Below are positions 19,681 to 28,734 of a DNA stretch of 36,620 nucleotides, piece after piece (the first letter of the stretch is position 1; each line of letters begins with the position of its first letter). The notes under the pieces are model-generated. The model was not told where the DNA came from. It did no database searches and saw nothing but the letters and a program-made list of their open reading frames with translations. Position numbers and translations under genes: made by a program. This stretch comes from an uncultured Legionella sp. (GTDB taxonomy: Bacteria > Pseudomonadota > Gammaproteobacteria > Legionellales > Legionellaceae): assembly GCA_945952115.1 (NCBI GenBank), contig CAMFHA010000015.1, positions 1 to 36,620 of the forward strand, written 5' to 3'.

Positions 19681-22161
19681 TTAAACAGCCTCTGATTCCT
19701 CTTCATCTTTTTTTACATTAACTCGCCTATTAGTTTTTATTTCTACGCTAGGTCTTCTTAACTCTTCATCCGCAAAATCATCTACTTTAATTACTGATTG
19801 ACGTGCTATCTCAGCTTCTTGTAAGCGTTGAGCTTCTTCAGCTGTTAAAATCCCTAATTGAAGCGCTTCATCAATTAAATTCACTAATTTTAATGATTTT
19901 AAACCACGTTCTTTAATTGACTTTAAAAGCTTTTTCTCCACTTCTTCCACAGCACATATTTTATAAAAAGCATCCTCCATTCGACCAACTGGACATGAAG
20001 GACCAGCCTCTTTATAAGCTAATCGAGTTAAACGTGTACGAGCCTCATTAGGTTCAGTTAAAATACGCGCAAGTTTTCTCCCTAAATTATCTTTTGGTTT
20101 ATATCTCTGAACACCTAAAGGCTTAAGAATGAAATGAAGTGTGATACGAGCCCAAGCAACTGGAAAATTAACAATAACCTCATGCATTGCGGCTTCGCAT
20201 TCATGCAGTAATTGTTGACAACTCCACTCGACTAAAGCCAAATCTGATTCAGGCTCTGCATCTTCATAAAATCGTTTTAATACAGCAGAAGCAAGATAGA
20301 GAGAACTTAGCATATCACCTAAACGAGCAGATAATTTTTCCTTCCGCTTCAATTTTCCTCCTAAAACTGCCATTGAAAAGTCTGCTAAAAAAGCCAAATT
20401 AGCACTGTATTTATATATTAATTGATAATAGCGTTTTACACTGCTGGTAGGTGCTTTTGTAAAACGTGCATCTGTCCAAGCAAAAATAATCGATTTCGTA
20501 AGATTCGCAAGTATAAAACCCATATGCCCAAAAAAAGCTTTATCAAAAGCGACTAAATCATTAGTTCGAGCACTTTCCATTTCTTTAAATACATAAGGAT
20601 GACAACGAATAGCTCCTTGACCAAAAATAATTAGACTTCGAGTTAAAATATTGGCTCCTTCAACAGTAATTCCAATAGGTGAACTTTGATACCCTCTGCC
20701 TAAATAGTTATTTGGACCTAAACAAATTCCTTTTCCACCGTGAATATCCATTGCATCATTGGCAATCTTACGTGCTAATTCAGTAGTATGGTATTTAAGA
20801 ATTGCGCCTGCTACAGAAGGCTTAGCACCATGATCAATTGCTGCCGCTGCCATAGTTACAGCCGCATCAATTATATAGGTATGACCAGCTATACGCGCTA
20901 AAGGCTCTTCAATTCCCTCAAAGCGGCTAATAGGCTGATTAAATTGACGACGGATTCGTGCATAAGCCCCAGAAGCTAAAGCAACTGTCTGCCCTCCTCC
21001 ATTAGCACTGGATGGAAGAGAAATAGCACGCCCCGCACTTAAACACTCCATAAGCATCATCCAACCTTGGCCGGCCATAGCAGCACCGCCAATGAGATAA
21101 TCCATAGGAATAAATACATCTTTACCTTGAGTTGGACCATTTAAAAATGCAGTATTTAATGGATAATGTCTTCGGCCTTTAGTTACTCCTTTAGTGCCTG
21201 CTGGAATTAAAGCGCAACTAATACCAACATCCTCCCCTTTTCCTAATAAATTATTAGGATCAAACAAACGAAATGCTAAACCAATTACAGTAGCCACAGG
21301 ACATAAAGTAATATAACGCTTATCCCAATTCAAACGAATTCCTAGGGTTTCTTTACCGTTGAAGTCTTGTTTACAAACAATACCTACATCAGGAATTGAA
21401 GCAGCATCTGAACCAGCAGTTGGTCCAGTCAATGCAAAACAAGGGATTTCTTGCCCATCTGCCAAACGAGGCAAATAATAATTTTTTTGCTCTTCTGTAC
21501 CGTATTTAAGTAAAAGCTCACCAGGGCCTAAAGAGTTAGGAACAGAAATAGTTGTAGCCGCAGTAACTGATCGGCCATAGATCCGGACTAAAATAGACAT
21601 TTGAGCTGTTGCTGAAAACCCTAAACCCCCATATTGTTTGGGGATAATCATTCCCAAAAAACGATTGCTTTTAATGAATTGCCATACTTCAGGAGATAAA
21701 TCGGTGCGGTTATGAGTAATATCCCAATCGTCTAACATGGCGCACAAAATATTGACTGGTCCATCCATGAATGCTTGCTCTTCTTCAGTCAAAGAAACAG
21801 TAGGAGCGCTACGTAATACATTAAAATCAGGCGCACCACTAAAAATATCGCCTTCCCAGCTTACTGTACCTGCTTCTAATGCATCACGCTCTGTAGAAGA
21901 CATAGTAGGCATTGCTTTTTTAATTAGCTTAAAAAGAGGTCGCGATAAAAATGTTCGCCGCAAGGGAATAAGCGCACCAAAGAGAAAAATAACTTCAAGG
22001 GTACACAATAAAGTTAAAGATAAGGCATTTAGATCGGCATACTTTATTATTAAGCCAAGCAATAAACCAAAACTAATTGCCCACACAGAAATAGCTGCTT
22101 GGCGAGTCAGCAAAACTCCTACAGCACCAATAACTGCAAGTATTAACATGGCACTTAGCAC
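19681..22161 (-). CDS. fadE: acyl-CoA dehydrogenase, FadE type
   Basis: 826 aa; N-terminal TM region; FALTGPTAGSDAASIPDVG; large C-terminal extension as in FadE. Confidence 0.95.
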   Translation of the reverse strand: MLSAMLILAVIGAVGVLLTRQAAISVWAISFGLLLGLIIKYADLNALSLTLLCTLEVIFLFGALIPLRRTFLSRPLFKLIKKAMPTMSSTERDALEAGTVSWEGDIFSGAPDFNVLRSAPTVSLTEEEQAFMDGPVNILCAMLDDWDITHNRTDLSPEVWQFIKSNRFLGMIIPKQYGGLGFSATAQMSILVRIYGRSVTAATTISVPNSLGPGELLLKYGTEEQKNYYLPRLADGQEIPCFALTGPTAGSDAASIPDVGIVCKQDFNGKETLGIRLNWDKRYITLCPVATVIGLAFRLFDPNNLLGKGEDVGISCALIPAGTKGVTKGRRHYPLNTAFLNGPTQGKDVFIPMDYLIGGAAMAGQGWMMLMECLSAGRAISLPSSANGGGQTVALASGAYARIRRQFNQPISRFEGIEEPLARIAGHTYIIDAAVTMAAAAIDHGAKPSVAGAILKYHTTELARKIANDAMDIHGGKGICLGPNNYLGRGYQSSPIGITVEGANILTRSLIIFGQGAIRCHPYVFKEMESARTNDLVAFDKAFFGHMGFILANLTKSIIFAWTDARFTKAPTSSVKRYYQLIYKYSANLAFLADFSMAVLGGKLKRKEKLSARLGDMLSSLYLASAVLKRFYEDAEPESDLALVEWSCQQLLHECEAAMHEVIVNFPVAWARITLHFILKPLGVQRYKPKDNLGRKLARILTEPNEARTRLTRLAYKEAGPSCPVGRMEDAFYKICAVEEVEKKLLKSIKERGLKSLKLVNLIDEALQLGILTAEEAQRLQEAEIARQSVIKVDDFADEELRRPSVEIKTNRRVNVKKDEEESEAV

Positions 22162-22182
22162 AATAATCTCCTTATTTTTTAA

Positions 22183-22971
22183 CTAGTTTCCTAAGGTATC
22201 TACAGCATGAAACACTTGATTCGCTGCGCCTTTAGGATTTTCCATTGGAAATAAATGAGTTCCTTTAATTTTAAAAGTTTTAATACCAAAATGAGAGCGC
22301 ATATAACGTCTATCCATTTTATCCACAACAGTCGATTGATCACCATAAATTAATGCAGTGGGTGTATTTAATCGGCCTTTTAATTTGGGTATCGTATGTG
22401 GAATAGTTCGATATATTTGATATTCAATATGTCGATCAAAACGCAGATAATATCCATCATCCTTGTGTTCTAATCCATAACTTATATAATCATTCAAGCA
22501 TTCATCAGTAAACGTTTTAAACAATTCCCGTGTTTTTAAATAATGAATCAGCTGATCTCTATCCTGCCAATATTCTCTTCGTCCTTTAGTACGAAAAGCG
22601 GGAGTGATGCGATCAATAACACCTAAAGCTTTAGCTAATCTGACCATATGAGATTTAAAAGGACCTATTAATGGTGAGTCCAACATAATAACCATTTTAA
22701 ATAAAGAAGGTTCCTCTATGGCTGCTAATAAACTAAGCACACCACCTAATGAATGACCAATAGCAATAACAGGCTGATTAGCTTGGGTTTTAACACTTTC
22801 AAGAACTTCTTCAACTAATTTTTGCCAATTTTCCTCTACGGGATATAAGGGATTATGCCCTACTTTATCAATATAGCAGTAATCATATCTTTGTGTTAAA
22901 TAACCTAAAAATTGTTTATAGCAAGGAGAGGGAAATCCATTGCCATGAGCAAAATGAATGAGCTCTCTCAT
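22183..22971 (-). CDS. alpha/beta hydrolase
   Basis: HFAHGNGFPSPCY, IAIGHSLGGVLSLLAA nucleophile elbow. Confidence 0.9.
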   Translation of the reverse strand: MRELIHFAHGNGFPSPCYKQFLGYLTQRYDYCYIDKVGHNPLYPVEENWQKLVEEVLESVKTQANQPVIAIGHSLGGVLSLLAAIEEPSLFKMVIMLDSPLIGPFKSHMVRLAKALGVIDRITPAFRTKGRREYWQDRDQLIHYLKTRELFKTFTDECLNDYISYGLEHKDDGYYLRFDRHIEYQIYRTIPHTIPKLKGRLNTPTALIYGDQSTVVDKMDRRYMRSHFGIKTFKIKGTHLFPMENPKGAANQVFHAVDTLGN

Positions 22972-23840
22972 ATATTCACCATACGTTTGCTTTCAGAAAT
23001 AAAAGAAAAAACAGCAAATGAATAATAGGCTATAAGAACAATCACTAATAAAAATCCAAATCCAGGAAACAGAAATTTAGCTAACTCCATAATTAATAAG
23101 GTAAACATCATAGGAGTAACTGCAACCATGAATAAACGACAGGATGTTTTTACAGTAATATTGAAAGAAAAAAAGATTCGTGTAAAAAGTTGGCCCAAAA
23201 AACCAAATACCAAAAACATAAATAAAAACATTCCAAAGAAAATAGAAAAAACCACAGGATAAACCATAAGCTGAGCTACTATTTTCCATTGGCCAAATGA
23301 ATTTTGTTCAACAATTTTTTTCCCATCAAAAACCAAATTATCTCCTTTATTAAAATATTGAACTAAAGGTTTATTATGATCATTTTTTGTGGCTTTCCCT
23401 AGAAGGGGCAAGATGGGCATACGAAAAGATACTTTATCTTTATTGATAAGTACCGTTAATTTAGGATAAGCGCTACTAAAATCATTTACTTTTCCAGTAG
23501 TATCCACTATTAAAACTACTTCACCTTGTTTATTCTTAATTAAATAAGGCATAGGTTTGTCAAAATTTGCTTCTCCATTTTGGATATAAATAGTGGGAAT
23601 AATTAATAAAGGCTCAACCAATTGTTGATTAAAGATTCTGTTAAAATCTATTCCCATTTTAACAGCCATAGGAATAGACCATACTGCAATCATTAAAAAT
23701 AAATATCGAATTCCATAACCTGTCCAACGTTTACCTACATCAATATAAAGGCGCATGGAATAAAAACATAAATAAAGAGCTTGCCATATCCTATAGATAG
23801 GTGCATTAATTGGTTTTAAATTAGTTTTTCTTTTGGCCAT
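22968..23840 (-). CDS. DUF1189-like membrane protein
   Basis: Multiple TM segments; N-terminal SMRLYIDVGKRWTGYGIRYLFLMIAVW arrangement typical of DUF1189; internal start MAKRKTNLK likely. Confidence 0.65.
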   Translation of the reverse strand: MAKRKTNLKPINAPIYRIWQALYLCFYSMRLYIDVGKRWTGYGIRYLFLMIAVWSIPMAVKMGIDFNRIFNQQLVEPLLIIPTIYIQNGEANFDKPMPYLIKNKQGEVVLIVDTTGKVNDFSSAYPKLTVLINKDKVSFRMPILPLLGKATKNDHNKPLVQYFNKGDNLVFDGKKIVEQNSFGQWKIVAQLMVYPVVFSIFFGMFLFMFLVFGFLGQLFTRIFFSFNITVKTSCRLFMVAVTPMMFTLLIMELAKFLFPGFGFLLVIVLIAYYSFAVFSFISESKRMVNI

Positions 23841-24924
23841 TCCATTCCCCAAGACGTTTTCCAGTTTTTTGCTCAAAAATATGTACTTTTTTTAAAGGGA
23901 ACTCCACATAAAATCGCTCTTCAGGTAGTGGATAATCCGCTGGAATTCGTAAATTTAAACGTTCATTATTTTTAATACAGTATGCTTGAATTAATTTATC
24001 AGCACCCATATCATCAACAAATTCTAATTTTAATTCAATAGATTGAGCATTAGTTTTAGAAGAACACAACACATGCTCTGGTCTAATAGCTAATATCAAC
24101 TCAACTCCATCATTAATTAATTCGAATTCTTCTGGCGCTTCGTAATTAATACCCACACTAGTATTAACTCGATGAGCGCTTTTATCAAATACCGCTGATA
24201 AAAAATTCATAGGATAGTGTCCTGTAAAACCCGCCACAAAAAGCGTATCTGGCTTTTGATATAATTCATATGGAGTTCCTACTTGTTCTATTGTTCCATG
24301 ATTCAGAACCAGCACACGCTCTGCCATTGTCATCGCTTCTGTTTGGTCATGAGTGACATAAAGGCTTGTTATATTAAGTTTTTGATGTAATTTTTTTATT
24401 TCATGCCGCATTTCAGTTCTTAATTTGGCATCCAAATTGGATAAAGGTTCATCAAATAAAAATACAGCAGGTGAACGAACAATTGCTCTCCCCATAGCAA
24501 CACGCTGCTTTTGTCCTCCTGATAAAGCTTGAGGCTTACGCTCTAAATAAAGAGTTAATTGAAGCAATTTCGCAGCATCAGTCACTCTTTGTTGAATTTC
24601 ATTTTTAGGAAAACGGCGCATTTTTAAACCATAGGCCATATTTTCAAAAACAGTCATATGCGGATAAAGTGCGTAGTTTTGAAAAACCATAGCCATATCT
24701 CGTTTAGCTGCAGGAATATTATTGACACATTGCTCATTAATTAATATCTGCCCTGAACTCAGATTATCAAGACCCGCTATTAAGCGTAATAAAGTGGATT
24801 TGCCGCAACCAGAAGGCCCGACTACCGCCATAAACTCACCTTTTTTAATAGTCACATTTATTGCATTTAAAATAGTATTATTATTAACATTTTTACCTAC
24901 ATTAATTAACTCTACTGTAGCCAT
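23821..24924 (-). CDS. ugpC: ABC transporter ATP-binding protein, UgpC/MalK type
   Basis: GPSGCGKSTLLRLIAGLD, LSGGQKQRVAMGRAIVR, C-terminal TOBE-like region. Confidence 0.9.
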   Translation of the reverse strand: MATVELINVGKNVNNNTILNAINVTIKKGEFMAVVGPSGCGKSTLLRLIAGLDNLSSGQILINEQCVNNIPAAKRDMAMVFQNYALYPHMTVFENMAYGLKMRRFPKNEIQQRVTDAAKLLQLTLYLERKPQALSGGQKQRVAMGRAIVRSPAVFLFDEPLSNLDAKLRTEMRHEIKKLHQKLNITSLYVTHDQTEAMTMAERVLVLNHGTIEQVGTPYELYQKPDTLFVAGFTGHYPMNFLSAVFDKSAHRVNTSVGINYEAPEEFELINDGVELILAIRPEHVLCSSKTNAQSIELKLEFVDDMGADKLIQAYCIKNNERLNLRIPADYPLPEERFYVEFPLKKVHIFEQKTGKRLGEWNGQKKN

Positions 24925-24925
24925 A

Positions 24926-25753
24926 CTATTGTAATCCTTTTTCAAACCAACGCTGCATTAAGAGAACAATTAAACAAGGAGGAACTAAAGCAATAAGAGC
25001 AATCGCCATAATATAATGCCATTCTGGGACTTGATCAGCGACCCCGGCTAAATAACGAATACCCATAACAATAGTTGATCTTTTTGCCTCTGTAGTAATT
25101 ACTAGAGGCCAAAGATACTGATTCCAACCGTAAACAAACAAAATAATGAATAACGCTGCAATTTGTGTTTTTGATAAAGGCAAAACAACATCAAAGAAAA
25201 AACGTATTGGTCCTGCTCCATCTAATTTGGCAGCATCCACTAATTCTTTTGAAAGCGTTTTAAAAAATTGTCGAAATAAAAAAGTACCTGTTGCAGAGGC
25301 TAACAAAGGTAAAGTTAAACCAGAGAATGAGTTAAGTAAACCGAAAGAAGCAACTACTTGAAAGGTCGGTACAATTCGCACTTCGACAGGCAACATCATT
25401 GTAGCAAAAATCAATGCAAAACAAATTTTTTTGAAAGGAAAATCAAAATAAACTAAAGCAAAAGCAGAGGTCAAAGCAAGTATAATTTTTCCACAAGTAA
25501 TACTTAAAGCCATAATAAAACTATTGATGAGCATTCTAGTAATAGGCTCTCCTCCAGTTACTGCAAGACCTTGCATTAACACGGTATTCATATTTTTAAA
25601 AAACGAAACTCCCGGAATAAAAGGAAGCTCTGCTTGCATGAGTAATGCGCCATCGCTGCTTGCAGCTACAAAGGCTAAGTATAACGGCAATAGCATTAAT
25701 GAAATAAAAGCAATTAAAAAAAGATGCGCCAATATTCTTTTAAACCAACTCAT
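24926..25753 (-). CDS. ugpE: carbohydrate/glycerol-3-phosphate ABC permease
   Basis: EAA-like motif KELVDAAKLDGAGPIRFFFDVVLPLSK; TM protein. Confidence 0.85.
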   Translation of the reverse strand: MSWFKRILAHLFLIAFISLMLLPLYLAFVAASSDGALLMQAELPFIPGVSFFKNMNTVLMQGLAVTGGEPITRMLINSFIMALSITCGKIILALTSAFALVYFDFPFKKICFALIFATMMLPVEVRIVPTFQVVASFGLLNSFSGLTLPLLASATGTFLFRQFFKTLSKELVDAAKLDGAGPIRFFFDVVLPLSKTQIAALFIILFVYGWNQYLWPLVITTEAKRSTIVMGIRYLAGVADQVPEWHYIMAIALIALVPPCLIVLLMQRWFEKGLQ

Positions 25754-26628
25754 TCGTAATGCACCTTTTTTTCTAAGTATTTAAATTGGATTAAAAATAT
25801 AATGCTAACTAAAATCATTAACAACACAGATTGCGCTGATGAGCTTCCTAAATCCATTCCCTCAAAACCATCTTGATACACTTTATAAATTAAATTAGTG
25901 GTGCTGTTGCCTGGCCCACCATGAGTCATTACTTGAATAATTCCAAACGTATCAAAAAATCCATAAATTAAATTCATTAAAAGAAGGAAAAAAGTGGTCG
26001 GTGATAATAAAGGAATAATAATATGCCAAAAACGTTGTATTGGCCCTGCTCCATCTAAGGTGGCTGCATCAATCAAATGTTGAGGCACTGCTCTTAATGC
26101 AGCAAAATAAAAAAGAAAATTATAACTTAATTGCTGCCAACTAGCTGTTAAAATAACCACTAATAATGCCTGCTTCGCATTATTCACATAATCAAAATAG
26201 ATGCCCAAATAATTTAAAAATTGAGCGAGCCATCCTAAAGTCGGATGACATAAAAAACGCCATAAAATAGCTGCTACCGCGGGAGCAACCGCATAAGGCC
26301 ATATCAATAAAGATTTATAAAAATTTTGGCTTTTACTACGTTTATTCACTAAATTGGCCAATACTAGGCCTAGGCTCATTGTTAATAAAGTAATGCTTAT
26401 TGCAATAATAAAGGTAACGCCAAAGGCTGTAACATAAGTAGGATCACGTATTAAATCAATAAAATTACTTAATCCAGCAAAATGCTGGTGCAAACCAAAA
26501 GCATCCATATAAAAAAAAGAGTGTATTACCGCATTCCATGCAGGCCAAATAAAAAAAATAAGAGTCACTACCAACTGTGGTATAATAAACAACCAAGCAT
26601 AAGCACTTTGATAATTAAATTTTGCCAT
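25750..26628 (-). CDS. ugpA: carbohydrate/glycerol-3-phosphate ABC permease
   Basis: EAA motif QHLIDAATLDGAGPIQRFWHIIIPLLSP; TM protein; 4-nt overlap with ugpE. Confidence 0.85.
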   Translation of the reverse strand: MAKFNYQSAYAWLFIIPQLVVTLIFFIWPAWNAVIHSFFYMDAFGLHQHFAGLSNFIDLIRDPTYVTAFGVTFIIAISITLLTMSLGLVLANLVNKRSKSQNFYKSLLIWPYAVAPAVAAILWRFLCHPTLGWLAQFLNYLGIYFDYVNNAKQALLVVILTASWQQLSYNFLFYFAALRAVPQHLIDAATLDGAGPIQRFWHIIIPLLSPTTFFLLLMNLIYGFFDTFGIIQVMTHGGPGNSTTNLIYKVYQDGFEGMDLGSSSAQSVLLMILVSIIFLIQFKYLEKKVHYE

Positions 26629-26774
26629 TTAAAAGAATACTCAACTTACCATATCTTAATAGTACAGGAATTTATTTAAGATGCGAGTGTGAATACTAAT
26701 TTATCCCCCATGAATTAGATTAAAAAACAACCATTGCGCCATTAATATAGCCACACTATTCTTTTTAGGTTATA

Positions 26775-27821
26775 ATGCCAGCATCCCAAACAATTACAAA
26801 AGAACAATTTATGACTATTGAAAATCGAAAAGAGTTGCTCAATGTTTTTGATAAAATAGATAATATTCTAGAAGCATCTAAAAAAGAAATTCAACAGGCA
26901 GAGAGAACTTATCCTAATTTACCATCTGAACAAATACAAACTAAACGTCTTGCTTTAATTGCTCAAATACAAAAAAACAACAACCGCTGTGAAGAGTTGA
27001 TAGATGAGGCAGACACTTGGATATTGCTTAATGCTCAATCCAAAAATTATAACATAGATTCAACAACATGTTCAAAAAAGAAAGCTTCTCTAAATATTTT
27101 TAAGTCACATGATTTTTCTTCTTTTAATGTTAAAATAAATACTCTACTTTTTGGCACAGTTCCTGCACTAAATAATGTAAAAGTTCAACCCACAACCGTT
27201 AATAAAACTCCTGTTCCAAACAATATAGACCCAACCCCTGCAGCCATTGATCCAACTCCCAAACGTGATTTAAAAATAGATCAATCAATCAAGCAGAATA
27301 TTCGCACTTCTAAACAAAGTGAGTTGTTAGCAAAATTAAAAGAAACACTTGACCAAATGCGAAAAGAATTTCCATCACCAAAACTTAATGAAAAAGGACG
27401 CACAGCAGAAATGGGCCTTTTTCTTGCTATACTATCCGCTGATCTTAATGGTTATATTAATAAAAGAAACCATAATAATCCTGATGAAAAAGCTCAATAT
27501 GAGTATTTTAAAGGTATAATTCATTATCATTTATATGAGGATTCAAGAGGAAAAGCTGTAAGAAAACCTAACTCAGCTTTTTATCATGTGCATTATTGGG
27601 TAGCTTCTTTGTTTCGAGGCTTTTTTAGGTTATTTGATCTCCTTTTGTCTTTTAAGTCTGGACAAACTAAAAATGATACTCCAGGTTATAAACCTTTCTT
27701 TAAACTTCCAGAAGCATCTTTAAGAGATCGTGCTTTAGAATTATCGAAAGAATTTAATAATACTATTAATCAATTAGATGAATTGAAAGGAATAAAAACA
27801 TCGGTTACATGTAGTATCTAA
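26775..27821 (+). CDS. hypothetical protein, candidate effector
   Basis: 348 aa; coiled-coil-like N-terminus, proline/threonine linker, no recognised family; alternative start at 26811. Confidence 0.7.
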   Translation: MPASQTITKEQFMTIENRKELLNVFDKIDNILEASKKEIQQAERTYPNLPSEQIQTKRLALIAQIQKNNNRCEELIDEADTWILLNAQSKNYNIDSTTCSKKKASLNIFKSHDFSSFNVKINTLLFGTVPALNNVKVQPTTVNKTPVPNNIDPTPAAIDPTPKRDLKIDQSIKQNIRTSKQSELLAKLKETLDQMRKEFPSPKLNEKGRTAEMGLFLAILSADLNGYINKRNHNNPDEKAQYEYFKGIIHYHLYEDSRGKAVRKPNSAFYHVHYWVASLFRGFFRLFDLLLSFKSGQTKNDTPGYKPFFKLPEASLRDRALELSKEFNNTINQLDELKGIKTSVTCSI

Positions 27822-27974
27822 ACTGCTTAGGGAGAGAGGCACTGCCATTATTAAGACTATGATCTTGGTTTACGTTATCTTCCGGCTTGGCCGGAGGACG
27901 ACGAGAACATGGATTTTCCTTAATTTAACAGTAGTGACTCGCATACGTGAGTATTAACGGTCAGGATAAGAACA

Positions 27975-28058
27975 TATACCCAAAATGTTTCAAGATGCAA
28001 TTTTTGGTCTATCGCTTTTAACGCCCAAAACCTCGCATCTTGAAACATTTTGGGTATA
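27975..28058. repeat. palindromic repeat, family A, full copy
   Basis: tatacccaaaatgtttcaagatgc (27975-27998) / gcatcttgaaacattttgggtata (28035-28058), perfect 24-bp arms. Confidence 0.92.
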
Positions 28059-28083
28059 GAGTAAATTCACTTCGTTAAAAGAC

Positions 28084-28250
28084 AAAACTAGATACCCGCT
28101 ATATGGTCTTATCACTTTGTCTTCAATTCCTACTAGCGGGTACGTCGCCTGAAAGATCAGTGTAATAAAAAGAGCTATTTTTACATGAACCTTAACCCTG
28201 GTATTCATTAGAAGCAAAGTGATATACTGATATAGCAGGTATCTAGTTCT
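28084..28250. repeat. MITE-like element with ~40-nt terminal inverted repeats
   Basis: aaaactagatacccgctatatggtcttatcactttgtcttc (28084-28124) matches the reverse complement of 28211-28250 with few differences; internal tacccgcta / tagcgggta hairpin. Confidence 0.85.
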
Positions 28251-28277
28251 GAATTTTAAATATCTAGCGCTATTCGA

Positions 28278-28568
28278 CTAAGAACACATTTTTTCATATA
28301 AATCATTCCAAGCAGGATTCATTTTTTCAATCAAATTTAACTTCCATTGTCGAGGCCATTTTTTAAAATTTTTTTCACGTTTAGCGGCTTCAATATAAGA
28401 ATCATGCAGCTCATAATAAACCAACATATGTACATTATATTTAGCAGTAAATCCTTGCGTTACCTGAGTTTTATGTTCCCAAACACGTTTAATGAGATTA
28501 GAAGTTGAACCAATATACAGAGTACCATTGCGTTTAGAGGACATGATATAAACATAAAATAAATTCAT
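28278..28568 (-). CDS. GIY-YIG nuclease superfamily protein
   Basis: MNLFYVYIMSSKRNGTLYIGSTSNLIKRVWEHK...; classic single-domain GIY-YIG. Confidence 0.93.
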   Translation of the reverse strand: MNLFYVYIMSSKRNGTLYIGSTSNLIKRVWEHKTQVTQGFTAKYNVHMLVYYELHDSYIEAAKREKNFKKWPRQWKLNLIEKMNPAWNDLYEKMCS

Positions 28569-28649
28569 TGCTCTTCCTTGTTATAGAGTTTTGGACTCAA
28601 CAACAAGAATATCATCTCTATTGCTCTTATTCACCTCTTTAAATCTACT

Positions 28650-28728
28650 TACCCGCTGGAAGATGTTCGCAACAGAGTTCTGAGACTTCTTAGCGGGTAT
28701 CCATTTCGAAATGCAAAGCGAATTCACC
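28650..28728. repeat. inverted copy of the 'tacccgct...agcgggta' repeat
   Basis: tacccgct (28650-28657) / agcgggta (28692-28699) plus flank; the reverse complement of 28691-28728 resembles 28061-28101 (gtgaattcgctttg...gatacccgcta). Confidence 0.7.
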
Positions 28729-28734
28729 AATGTT

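Noticed and set aside
27990-28217. 75-aa minus-strand ORF
   Set aside because: Lies entirely inside two palindromic repeat elements; likely spurious translation of repeats.
27975-28728. CRISPR-like repeat array
   Set aside because: Repeats are inverted palindromes with differing spacing, not regularly spaced direct repeats, and there are no cas genes.
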